DNA of 16,312 bases from Bdellovibrionaceae bacterium UBA3535 (GTDB taxonomy: Bacteria; Bdellovibrionota; Bdellovibrionia; Bdellovibrionales; UBA840): positions 1 through 16,312 of the forward strand of contig DFOS01000009.1 in NCBI GenBank assembly GCA_002376845.1, read 5' to 3'. This document shows positions 1 through 6,860 of the stretch, piece after piece (the first letter of the stretch is position 1; each line of letters opens with the position of its first letter). Position numbers and translations under genes: made by a program. The notes beneath the pieces were generated by a model. It did not search any database. It worked only from the letters and a program-made list of their open reading frames with translations, and was not told where the DNA came from.

Positions 1-1
1 T

Positions 2-2983
2 CCTTTTTTTCAATTTAACGAAGTCGAGAAGCTCATTACGAATAAAATTGAGCAAGATTTAAATGAAGTGGATGGTATTAAACAACTGAATTCCTATTCT
101 ATCGAAGGAAGAAGTAGCATTATTGCCAAGCTAGATCCGGATCAAACCACCGAGGCAGAAGCAAAAGATGACATTCAAGATGTTGTGGATCGCTTGAGTG
201 AATTGCCCGAGGGAGCAGAAGATCCCGTTGTCACCTCCTTGGACACGAAATTAAACCCGGTTATCGAAATTGCCGTTGCTGGCGATTTACCAAAAATTGA
301 ATTGCGCAATATTGCAAAGGCCATTGAGGATGAACTGGAAACTGTGGATGGTGTGGCGCGGGTAGAACCCAAGGGCATGCGAGACATTGAAATTCGAGTA
401 GAAGCCAATCCTAGGAAGTTGGCCAACTACCGCCTGTCGTTGGACAATTTGATTCAGGCCTTAAAAGGGCAAAATGTTTCCATTCCTGGTGGTAGTGTGG
501 AGGTTGGCCCCAACAACAAAAGCGGAGAAAAGATTGTACGCACCACGGGGGAGTTTGAAAGCCTAGAGGATGTGCGTAACACAGTAATACGTGCAAATGA
601 TGTGGGCCAGGCAGTGAAAATTTCAGATGTGGCCACTGTACGTTATGATTTAGAAAAAACGAGTGTTCTGAATAAAACGAATGGCATTCCATCCATTAGT
701 TTGACGGTCTTAAAAAAAGAGCGTTCTGATGCGATCGTTTTGGTGGATGACGTAAAAGAGAAAGTAGAAGAGCTAAAGGCAAAATACGAAGGGCAGGTGG
801 AGTTTTCTTACATTAACGATATGTCAGACTACATCCGAAGAAGGCTTTCCGTATTATCCTCTAACTTGGTGGTTGGCTTAACCTTTGTTTTGATTATTTT
901 ATCGCTGATTCTGCCACTACGGGTGGCCCTGTTGGTTTCGCTGGGCATTCCCTTCGCCTTTTTTGGCGCCATGATTTATTTTTATCAATTTGGATATACG
1001 ATTAATTTGGTTTCCTTACTGGGGCTGATCATTGTTACCGGTATGCTGGTGGACGATGCTGTTGTGGTTACGGATAATGCCTATCGAAAAATGGAAGAGG
1101 GCTTGCCACCTGAAGAAGCGGCCATCAAAGGTGCCCAGGAGATTTGGCCCTCGTTAACAGCTTCTGTTTTCACTACTATTATTGCCTTTGTGCCAATGCT
1201 TTTTATGTCAGGGGTTTTTGGTAAATTTGTGAAGCAAATCCCCCTAGGTGTGATCATCCCATTATTTGCCTCTTTGATTGAAGGCTTTTTTATCCTACCA
1301 AGTCATATCAGTCGCTGGATTAGGTATCGCAAGGCGCAGCCTAACAACCACTCTGGCATCCGCAGAGCATTGGCTAAGTCACAGCATTTTTGGGAAGAAA
1401 ATATTGTGCCGGCCTACTTGCGAGGTTTGGATCGTATTTTACGCAGACGTTATCTACTTGCAACGGGGATATTGGCTATATTTATCGGTAGTATCTTGTT
1501 GGCTGTTTTTGGCATGCGTTTTATTTTGTTCCCCCCTAGAGGAATTGAAATTTTCTTTGTGAAAATGGAAACCGATGCGGGCTATAGTTTGGAGCAAACC
1601 ATGGAGGCCATCAAACCGGTGGAAAGAGTGATACGAAATCTACCGGATAATGAAATCAAAGATTTTACTTCCACCGTTGGTTTGGTTCAGCAGGATCCAA
1701 ATGACCCCAATACTCAAAGGGGCAATCAATATGCGATGATACAGGTCTTTTTGGAGCCTGAGAGTCATAGAGCTCGCAAAGCCGATGAAATCATTGAAGC
1801 GGTCAAGGCTAGTGTTGGACCCGTGCCGGAGTTTCGAAATATCTCCTATGAGATGGTGAAGCCTGGCCCGCCTGTGGGTAAACCCATAAGTGTTGGTGTG
1901 CGTGGGAAAGATTACAATGAGATCTTGGCTGCCGTCGAGGATTTAAAAAACTTTGTCGCTACGATTCCGCATGTGAGTGATATTAGTGACACCTATGTGC
2001 CAGGCAAAGAAGAGTATCGAGTCATTTTAAATAAAAATGAAGCCGCTGCTTCTTCTCTCAATGTTGCAACAGTAGGTACGACGGTACGAGCTGCCTATGA
2101 AGGGATCGTGGCAACCAATATTCAAAAACTGGATGAAGAAATTGCGGTCCGTGTTTCATTGCCACCAGAGGACCGAACCACAAAACAAGCTTTAGAGAGC
2201 TTGTTTATTCTAAACCCTATGGGATCTTTAATCCCCTTAGATCGTATTGCTAGGATAGATGAAACCGTGGGGATAGCCTCCTACGAACATGAGGCAAGTC
2301 AGAGGCAGGTAAAAGTGGTGGCAGAAGTAGATGCCGAAAAGTCGAGTTCTACTGAAGCAAATAATATTATTCGCAAGCATATTCCTGAGCTTAAAAAGCA
2401 GCATCCCAATATTAATTTTTATTTTGGTGGTGAGGACGAGGACACAAAAGAGAGCATGCAATCCTTATTTCGGGCTTTCCTTCTTGCGGTCTTGGGTATT
2501 TTCTTTATGCTGATATTGATCTTTCAGAATATCTACCAACCATTTTTAATTCTATTCACCATACCATTGGGTTTGGTTTCAGTTGTGGTTGCTTTCTACC
2601 TGCATGGTCTGCCGCTAAGTTTCTTTGCCATGTTGGGTATCGTTGCATTGGCAGGGGTTATTGTGAATAACGCGATTGTCTTGGTAGATTTTGTCAACAC
2701 GGCCCGCAAAGAAGGTCACGACCGTATGGAGAGCATTCGAGTTGCAGCGAAACGTAGAATTCGTCCTATCTTCTTAACCACACTCACAACGGTAGTAGGT
2801 CTCATGCCCACTGCTTACGGCATTGGTGGTAAAGATGAGTTTGTTGTGCCCATTGCGCTTGCGATTGCGTGGGGCTTGGTCTTTGGCTCCCTTCTTACCA
2901 TCTTTGCTTTTCCAGCAGCCATTGCGATACTGGATGACTTTGTTGAGCTACTCAAAAGACAATTCGCCAAGTACAGGTCCTAA
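2..2983 (+). CDS. RND-family multidrug/hydrophobe efflux permease (AcrB/HAE type), 5' end outside the window
   Basis: This is a proton-driven inner-membrane pump that normally works with a periplasmic adaptor and an outer-membrane channel. The frame is open from base 2, and the residues before the first GTG (68) read as the usual porter-domain start, with a conserved EVEKL..I stretch followed by VDGIKQL. The true start therefore lies upstream, and roughly 40-50 residues including TM1 are missing. About 993 residues are visible. They show the duplicated RND architecture of a periplasmic porter loop, a TM block, a second large periplasmic loop and a second TM block. The proton-relay Asp-Asp pair of TM4 is present (codons 1052-1057, in GMLVDDAVVV). 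In TM10 the position of the AcrB lysine is Asn (NNAIVLVDF, about 2666), as in many other RND subfamilies. The substrate cannot be read from sequence. The adaptor gene is presumably upstream, outside the window. Confidence 0.95.
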   Translation, partial: PFFQFNEVEKLITNKIEQDLNEVDGIKQLNSYSIEGRSSIIAKLDPDQTTEAEAKDDIQDVVDRLSELPEGAEDPVVTSLDTKLNPVIEIAVAGDLPKIELRNIAKAIEDELETVDGVARVEPKGMRDIEIRVEANPRKLANYRLSLDNLIQALKGQNVSIPGGSVEVGPNNKSGEKIVRTTGEFESLEDVRNTVIRANDVGQAVKISDVATVRYDLEKTSVLNKTNGIPSISLTVLKKERSDAIVLVDDVKEKVEELKAKYEGQVEFSYINDMSDYIRRRLSVLSSNLVVGLTFVLIILSLILPLRVALLVSLGIPFAFFGAMIYFYQFGYTINLVSLLGLIIVTGMLVDDAVVVTDNAYRKMEEGLPPEEAAIKGAQEIWPSLTASVFTTIIAFVPMLFMSGVFGKFVKQIPLGVIIPLFASLIEGFFILPSHISRWIRYRKAQPNNHSGIRRALAKSQHFWEENIVPAYLRGLDRILRRRYLLATGILAIFIGSILLAVFGMRFILFPPRGIEIFFVKMETDAGYSLEQTMEAIKPVERVIRNLPDNEIKDFTSTVGLVQQDPNDPNTQRGNQYAMIQVFLEPESHRARKADEIIEAVKASVGPVPEFRNISYEMVKPGPPVGKPISVGVRGKDYNEILAAVEDLKNFVATIPHVSDISDTYVPGKEEYRVILNKNEAAASSLNVATVGTTVRAAYEGIVATNIQKLDEEIAVRVSLPPEDRTTKQALESLFILNPMGSLIPLDRIARIDETVGIASYEHEASQRQVKVVAEVDAEKSSSTEANNIIRKHIPELKKQHPNINFYFGGEDEDTKESMQSLFRAFLLAVLGIFFMLILIFQNIYQPFLILFTIPLGLVSVVVAFYLHGLPLSFFAMLGIVALAGVIVNNAIVLVDFVNTARKEGHDRMESIRVAAKRRIRPIFLTTLTTVVGLMPTAYGIGGKDEFVVPIALAIAWGLVFGSLLTIFAFPAAIAILDDFVELLKRQFAKYRS

Positions 2984-2997
2984 AAACGAAAAGTCAC

Positions 2998-3027
2998 TTG
3001 CATTTAAAATAAGCTTATTTCTATACT
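2998..3027 (+). promoter_or_regulatory. Putative sigma70 promoter with a palindrome in the spacer
   Basis: TTGCAT (2998-3003) and TATACT (3022-3027) are separated by 18 nt, and the -10 matches consensus at five of six positions. Transcription would start near 3034, just before the strong Shine-Dalgarno AAGGAGGA (3037-3044) of the gene at 3048. A perfect 14-bp palindrome, AAATAAGCTTATTT (3007-3020), fills most of the spacer and is a possible operator. Assigned by eye only. Confidence 0.45.
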
Positions 3028-3047
3028 GATATGGTCAAGGAGGACAG

Positions 3048-3392
3048 ATGTTGGTATTTCTTATGGGCTTGAGCATGGCGGCGCAGGCAAAAAATATCGA
3101 AGTAGGCATATTGGCCTTTGAAAATGGGAAAAAGACAGTGGTTGCTCAAGTTCTTGCTGAAGAAGGCAAGGAGATAGAAGTTCAAGACAAAAACCGCAAC
3201 AAGCTAAAGATCTTAACCAATATCGTGGATGAGGATGAACTTCACATTCGCATACGTAAACTCAATGCCAATGGTAAGGTTGTATCGGATTCGAACATTA
3301 TTACCTTTGATGATACTGGTGCTGAGGTAGATATTGAGAACCAATCCAAGCAAATGGAACGCTACGAAATCTATCCTAAAATTATGAACTGA
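3048..3392 (+). CDS. Unknown small exported protein
   Basis: A 114-residue protein that I do not recognise. The first 14 residues are hydrophobic and end in an AxA-type site (AAQA|K), suggesting Sec export to the periplasm. The n-region lacks the usual Lys/Arg, which is odd. No alternative upstream start exists, because a TGA lies in frame at 3027-3029 and no start codon occurs between them. AAGGAGGA sits only 3 nt before the ATG. The mature part is hydrophilic, rich in charged residues, and predicted by eye to be mostly beta strands. It follows the RND gene on the same strand after 64 nt with its own promoter candidate, so it need not be cotranscribed. Its stop is 1 nt from the convergent lipoprotein gene. 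No function is proposed. Confidence 0.7.
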   Translation: MLVFLMGLSMAAQAKNIEVGILAFENGKKTVVAQVLAEEGKEIEVQDKNRNKLKILTNIVDEDELHIRIRKLNANGKVVSDSNIITFDDTGAEVDIENQSKQMERYEIYPKIMN

Positions 3393-3393
3393 A

Positions 3394-3900
3394 TCAAAGC
3401 GCTAGGGACTGAAAGCTAAATCTTATCAGTGTATTGGTAATATGGTCTTCTAGCTGCTTATCATCGAGATTTAAAGAAAATAACCAAGTACGATTGTTTT
3501 CACGGCTTCGCTTATCAAAAAATTGAATATTTAATTTGTAGGTTTGAAACTTCTCACTCTTTTTTACACTCAAAGTAATTTCGTCACGTTTGCGAAAAAA
3601 ATCCTTTGTTTTTTGTTCCTTGGGCAAAAACGTCACCGCCTTGTCTTTTTTGATCACAGCACCTGGAGGTACAATTTTTGATAAAACATAAGTTTTAGCC
3701 CGGATATTTTGATCCACTCGATCTAAAATTGTTTGCAAGCGCGGATCTTCCGCTTGTTTACTAAAGAATATTGTTTTTGCCTCCGCAATATTTTCGTTTA
3801 CTGGTTGCGGAACACTGATGTTTTCTGGTTTCGATGCCGTTGGTGGGCTGGAAGAACAAGCTGCTAGCAAAATGGTGAATGCAAAAAATCTTATCTTCAT
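3394..3900 (-). CDS. Unknown lipoprotein downstream of msrA
   Basis: A 168-residue protein with a type II signal peptide: basic start (MKIR), hydrophobic core, and lipobox LAAC with the lipidated Cys at residue 15. Ser-Ser-Ser follows the Cys, with no Asp at +2, so outer-membrane sorting is plausible. A proline-rich linker leads to a globular region of about 120 residues. I do not recognise the family. It starts 1 nt after the msrA stop, with a Shine-Dalgarno-like GAGGGAT inside the end of msrA, so the two are almost certainly cotranscribed and perhaps translationally coupled. Co-occurrence with MsrA hints at an envelope-stress setting, but this is inference only. Its 3' end faces the convergent gene at 3392 with a 1-nt gap. 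Confidence 0.75.
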   Translation of the reverse strand: MKIRFFAFTILLAACSSSPPTASKPENISVPQPVNENIAEAKTIFFSKQAEDPRLQTILDRVDQNIRAKTYVLSKIVPPGAVIKKDKAVTFLPKEQKTKDFFRKRDEITLSVKKSEKFQTYKLNIQFFDKRSRENNRTWLFSLNLDDKQLEDHITNTLIRFSFQSLAL

Positions 3901-3901
3901 A

Positions 3902-4396
3902 TCAATCCCTCAAGAAGTGGCAATTGTAGCCTTGCGGATTTTTATCCAAATAATCTTGGTGGTAGTCTTCCGCCTTATAAAAATTAGTCGCAGGTAGAAT
4001 TTGAGTCACGACTTTCTTCTGCCATTTGCCTGAGGCATCAAGGTCTTTGATTAATTTTTCCGCAACCTCGCCTTGTTCTTGGCTGGTAGTAAAGATGGCA
4101 GAGCGGTATTGGCTACCGATGTCGTTGCCCTGTTGGTTGGGCGTGGTGGGATCGTGCAGTCGAAAAAAGTAGTGCAAAATATCCTCGGTGGACAATTGCT
4201 TTTCGTCAAACTCTACGAGAACAGCTTCTGCATGCCCTGTGTTGCCAGTGCAAATATCCTCGTAGCTTGGGTTTTGCAATTCTCCGCCCATATAGCCAAC
4301 TTCGGTTCGCAAAACACCTTTAAGTTTCTTTAAGTAGTATTCTACCCCCCAAAAACAACCGCCAGCTAAATAAATAAGACCTTTTTGCATGTCCAT
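3902..4396 (-). CDS. msrA: Peptide-methionine (S)-S-oxide reductase MsrA
   Basis: Reduces the S epimer of methionine sulfoxide in oxidised proteins, using thioredoxin for turnover. The 164-residue length fits the short MsrA class. The signature GGCFWG carries the catalytic Cys14, and the family motifs VGYMGG, TGHAEAVLVEFD, FFRLHDPTTPNQQGNDIGSQ and YHQDYL follow in order. The C-terminal Cys159 (NCHFLRD) is the likely resolving cysteine. There is no signal peptide, so it should act in the cytoplasm. Two starts are possible: ATG at 4394-4396, or ATG at 4388-4390 two codons later. No Shine-Dalgarno is visible before either. It is the first gene of a pair with the lipoprotein and diverges from the barrel-protein gene. 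A palindrome overlaps its promoter candidate. Confidence 0.95.
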   Translation of the reverse strand: MDMQKGLIYLAGGCFWGVEYYLKKLKGVLRTEVGYMGGELQNPSYEDICTGNTGHAEAVLVEFDEKQLSTEDILHYFFRLHDPTTPNQQGNDIGSQYRSAIFTTSQEQGEVAEKLIKDLDASGKWQKKVVTQILPATNFYKAEDYHQDYLDKNPQGYNCHFLRD

Positions 4397-4425
4397 TAGA
4401 TAGCATGCAGTCTTTAGACTGCCAA
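4397..4425 (-). promoter_or_regulatory. Putative msrA promoter with overlapping 16-bp palindrome
   Basis: Read on the minus strand, TTGGCA (4420-4425) and TATCTA (4397-4402) are 17 nt apart. The -35 is a five-of-six match and the -10 is weaker. The inverted repeat GCAGTCTTTAGACTGC (4407-4422; 7-bp arms, 2-nt centre) covers the end of the -35 and most of the spacer, which is where a repressor would act. With this promoter, transcription would start about at the A of the second msrA ATG (4390). That fits the missing Shine-Dalgarno and suggests a leaderless or near-leaderless message. Assigned by eye. Confidence 0.35.
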
Positions 4426-4485
4426 GGGTCTTTGATGTTTGACTTGTGCAACTTTCCCGCTAAGCTTTTTATTAAGAGGTGTTTT

Positions 4486-5055
4486 ATGAAAATCATTGGT
4501 TTTGCACTTTTATTCTTTGGCTTACCTGTTTTTGCACAGAGTGGTGGGGGCATTTTAACCGAGCCCTATGCTGGTTATTTTCAAGGTACAATGGAGCTAA
4601 ATGGCGTTGCACAGGAAGGAGATATTCGGTCCTATGCAGCTGGGGCAAGACTTGGCTATCGCTCAGATAGTGGAATTGCTTTTGGCATCGACTACGCACA
4701 AGGCAACGGAGATGTGGAATTTGGTTCCAGTGAGTTTGATACGACAATTAAAGATGGCGGTGTTTTCATAGGTTATTATTTTCCAAAATATATGAAAGTA
4801 TGGGCGACATACATCGTTCAGCACGAGATCATTTTGGAAGAATTCCCTAGTTCTGGTTCGAGTGATTACGAAGCGGAAGGTACAGGCTTTAATGTTGGCA
4901 TTGGGATTCGCGGCATTCCCTTCATCAACATCAACGTCATTCATTCCATGCGGGATTTGGATGAAGCCAATAACAGTGATTTAACCGGACCCAACACAGT
5001 CAATACAACTATGTTATCGATCAGTTTGCCTTATAACTTTCCTTGGAAGCCATAA
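4486..5055 (+). CDS. Predicted small outer-membrane beta-barrel protein
   Basis: A 189-residue protein with a clear signal peptide (MKIIGFALLFFGLPVFA|Q). The mature part has short alternating strands rich in Gly and aromatic residues (for example AAGARLGYRSD, IAFGIDYAQG, GVFIGYYFP, GFNVGIGIRG) separated by polar turns, the pattern of 8-stranded outer-membrane barrels. It ends shortly after an aromatic-rich strand (SISLPYNF plus WKP), whereas the classic barrel signal ends in Phe itself. The open frame extends upstream to 4405, but the start at 4486 is preferred. It follows a GAGGTG-like Shine-Dalgarno (about 4475-4480) and begins the signal peptide with MK. The specific family and function are unknown. 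The gene diverges from msrA. Confidence 0.7.
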   Translation: MKIIGFALLFFGLPVFAQSGGGILTEPYAGYFQGTMELNGVAQEGDIRSYAAGARLGYRSDSGIAFGIDYAQGNGDVEFGSSEFDTTIKDGGVFIGYYFPKYMKVWATYIVQHEIILEEFPSSGSSDYEAEGTGFNVGIGIRGIPFININVIHSMRDLDEANNSDLTGPNTVNTTMLSISLPYNFPWKP

Positions 5056-5141
5056 AATTGCTTTTGTGCGAAGGAATGGTTGGAGTTGACTTAAAAATAG
5101 TCCTTTTCATTGGGCGATTTTTATAAAATAATAAGGGTACA

Positions 5142-5148
5142 AAGGAGT
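5142..5148 (+). promoter_or_regulatory. Ribosome binding site of the carbonic-anhydrase-like gene
   Basis: AAAGGAG lies close upstream of the ATG at 5153, at normal spacing, and supports that start. The 97-nt gap before it (5056-5152) is AT-rich and holds a TATAAA-type element near 5121. I could not pair that with a convincing -35. Confidence 0.6.
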
Positions 5149-5152
5149 CAGC

Positions 5153-5956
5153 ATGAGAATTCGCAATTGGATCATCCTACCTACAATCTTCGCTTTCATC
5201 GCTTGTTCTAGTTCCGAGGAGAAAGCACCACCTGAGAAAAGCCAGGCAAAAGAAACAAAAACGGTGGTGAAGCAAAAGGGTGTGGAGTGGTCCTACACGG
5301 GTGCCTTTGGCCCTAAATTTTGGGGAGATTTAGACCCCTCCTTCAATCTTTGTAAAGAAGGCAACCATCAGTCTCCAATCAACCTTATTTACAAAGCACC
5401 GGCAAAGCCCAATCCATTTGTTCCAATGTTTGTGAAATCCGAGGCGAGTGTTTTGGATACAGGCAATGGCATCCACATTGCGGTGAAAGGTGCAAATTCT
5501 ATAAAAATGCGCAATAGTATTTATTCTTTGCAGCACATTGAGTTTCATGCTCCGAGTGAACACCAATTCTCTGGAAAGTCCTTTCCTGCAGAAATGCAGT
5601 TTTACCATAAAAATGAAAAGGGCTTTGTAGCGGTTGTTTCTGTGATGTTAAAAGAAGGCGATGCACTTGGTGTGATGGATGCGGTTGTAAAAAACCTGCC
5701 ACCAGCCAAAAACTCAGAGCAAGAAATTGATGGCAAACTTGATTTGATTCAGTTTCTACCTAAAACTCGCACCCTGTACAATTATGCGGGCTCTCTAACA
5801 AGTCCCCCATGTCGTGAAGGTGTTAATTGGATCGTCTTAAATACTCCCGTAGAAGTTTCGAAGGAACAATTGGATGCCATCGTCACTCGCTACCCTGCTA
5901 GCAATCGTCCGCTGCAACCACTTAACGATCGCGTGATGGTCAATTACGCGGATTAA
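5153..5956 (+). CDS. Alpha-carbonic-anhydrase-like lipoprotein, probably catalytically dead
   Basis: A 267-residue protein with a lipobox (FIAC, Cys18), a charged linker to about residue 43, then an alpha-class carbonic anhydrase fold. Family signatures include WSYTG..GP.FWG (46-58), CKEG.HQSPINL (67-78), FHAPSEH (131-137), FPAEM (144-148) and YAGSLTSPPC.EGV.WIVL (211-229). The Cys67/Cys220 pair matches the conserved bacterial disulfide. Aligned to the canonical FHFH and EMHLVH motifs, only the middle zinc ligand is kept (His132). The first is Glu130 and the third is Gln149, and the proton-shuttle His position is Asn105. The gate residues corresponding to Glu106 and Thr199 of human CA II are retained (Glu136, Thr216). 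Ordinary CO2 hydration is therefore unlikely, and a ligand-binding or structural role is more plausible. It is expected to be membrane-anchored and periplasmic. The stop overlaps that of the convergent gene by 3 nt. Confidence 0.92.
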   Translation: MRIRNWIILPTIFAFIACSSSEEKAPPEKSQAKETKTVVKQKGVEWSYTGAFGPKFWGDLDPSFNLCKEGNHQSPINLIYKAPAKPNPFVPMFVKSEASVLDTGNGIHIAVKGANSIKMRNSIYSLQHIEFHAPSEHQFSGKSFPAEMQFYHKNEKGFVAVVSVMLKEGDALGVMDAVVKNLPPAKNSEQEIDGKLDLIQFLPKTRTLYNYAGSLTSPPCREGVNWIVLNTPVEVSKEQLDAIVTRYPASNRPLQPLNDRVMVNYAD

Positions 5957-6342
5957 AGGCTTCTGCAATCGGATACAAATTTATCGGTGTTCTCTAGTTG
6001 AATGTAGGATTGCCAGCGGTCTTGAATATTTATTTTTAGATCCAAGCTAAGCACCTCATTGGATTTGCTTAGTGGAACCAATATGGCGTGGATATAACCG
6101 CCTTTTGCCTCTACGCTGCGGTAAAAACCACGACTTTCAAGAACGAGGGTGGTTTCATTTCGTTTGTCGTCATACATCGTAAGGACTGCCTCTGTGCTGA
6201 CCATTTGCTGGCCTTCATCCACGGCTAGGTTTGCGGCCAAAGAGAAAGTATTTGGCTTAGAGTCATCACTCTCACAAAAAATGCGAAGATTCTCTACTTG
6301 AGCACTTGCTAAAAAAGATAGCAATATCACTTGCAACAACAT
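5953..6342 (-). CDS. Unknown small exported protein, convergent with the CA-like gene
   Basis: A 129-residue protein beginning with a hydrophobic stretch (MLLQVILLSFLASAQ) that looks like a signal peptide cleaved after ASA or SAQ. Like the protein at 3048, it lacks a basic n-region. In-frame codons upstream run to a TAG without another ATG, GTG or TTG, so the start is not easily moved. Two cysteines (about residues 23 and 126) could form a disulfide in the periplasm. The rest looks like a beta-rich domain of unknown family. Its TAA (5953-5955) overlaps the TAA of the carbonic-anhydrase-like gene (5954-5956) on the other strand. The Shine-Dalgarno is weak. It lies 62 nt downstream of ogt on the same strand, and cotranscription is possible but unproven. 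Confidence 0.6.
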   Translation of the reverse strand: MLLQVILLSFLASAQVENLRIFCESDDSKPNTFSLAANLAVDEGQQMVSTEAVLTMYDDKRNETTLVLESRGFYRSVEAKGGYIHAILVPLSKSNEVLSLDLKINIQDRWQSYIQLENTDKFVSDCRSL

Positions 6343-6404
6343 GCTGACAATCTCTAGGAAAAGCTAGGGGGAGTACAGTAAAAAACACAAACTAACGCTA
6401 AAGG

Positions 6405-6860
6405 TTAAAGAGCCTCTTCTAGCTGCAACAATTTTCTCTTCACATTCAAACCAAGTGCATAACCTCCGAGCCCTTGGCTGCCAACTACGCGGTGACAGGG
6501 AATGACAATGGGCAAAGGGTTGCGTGCGCAAACACTACCAACTGCCCTTTGCGCAAGTGGGCTGCCGGCTTGTTTTGCTAAGTCTTTATAAGTTTTGGTT
6601 TTGCCGTAAGCAATCTTGCTCATATGTTTCATCACCTTTGCTCGAAAGGGGCTAAATTTTGGCAAATGAAAATTGCTACGAAATACGATCTTTCTTCCTA
6701 GAAAGTAGTCATTGAGATCTTCTTGTAGAATTCTAGCGTTTTTACTTAAATTGTTTGAGGGACGGGCATTTGCCTGCACTAGGATTTCACAAATTTCGTC
6801 TTTGGCGTTGCAATGAATTTTAAAGTAGTGGTCATGAACTTTTATTGTATACGTTTGCAC
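6405..6860 (-). CDS. ogt: Methylated-DNA--protein-cysteine S-methyltransferase (Ogt/MGMT)
   Basis: Suicide DNA-repair protein that transfers methyl or larger alkyl groups from O6-alkylguanine or O4-alkylthymine to its own cysteine. The 151-residue protein has the short N-terminal domain and the DNA-binding/active-site domain. That domain includes YGKTKTYKDLA (helix-turn-helix entry), AVGSVCARNPLPIVIPCHRV with acceptor Cys122 in PCHR, and GLGGYALG near the end. The start is GTG at 6858-6860, inside the end of the upstream epimerase gene (29-nt overlap), with only a weak AAAGAT-like Shine-Dalgarno. Translational coupling is therefore likely. Members of this family are present as Ogt or as the C-terminal half of Ada; this one is stand-alone, so Ogt is the better name. 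Context with photolyase suggests a repair cluster. Confidence 0.94.
   Translation of the reverse strand: MQTYTIKVHDHYFKIHCNAKDEICEILVQANARPSNNLSKNARILQEDLNDYFLGRKIVFRSNFHLPKFSPFRAKVMKHMSKIAYGKTKTYKDLAKQAGSPLAQRAVGSVCARNPLPIVIPCHRVVGSQGLGGYALGLNVKRKLLQLEEAL

Noticed and set aside
68..70. GTG at 68 as the start of the RND gene
   Set aside because: The frame is open upstream to base 2 and the encoded residues continue the conserved porter-domain motif, so the gene is cut by the window edge.
2660..2675. RND TM10 has Asn-Asn where AcrB has the functional Lys940
   Set aside because: This replacement is common in many RND subfamilies; the TM4 Asp-Asp pair is intact, so it is not evidence of a dead pump.
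2984..3047. Palindrome after the RND gene as a rho-independent terminator
   Set aside because: The stem is AT-rich with no loop and no proper T run; its place between -35 and -10 suggests an operator instead.
4405..4485. Upstream extension of the barrel-protein frame from the ATG at 4405
   Set aside because: It would put 27 residues before an otherwise perfect signal peptide, overlaps the msrA promoter palindrome, and has no ribosome binding site.
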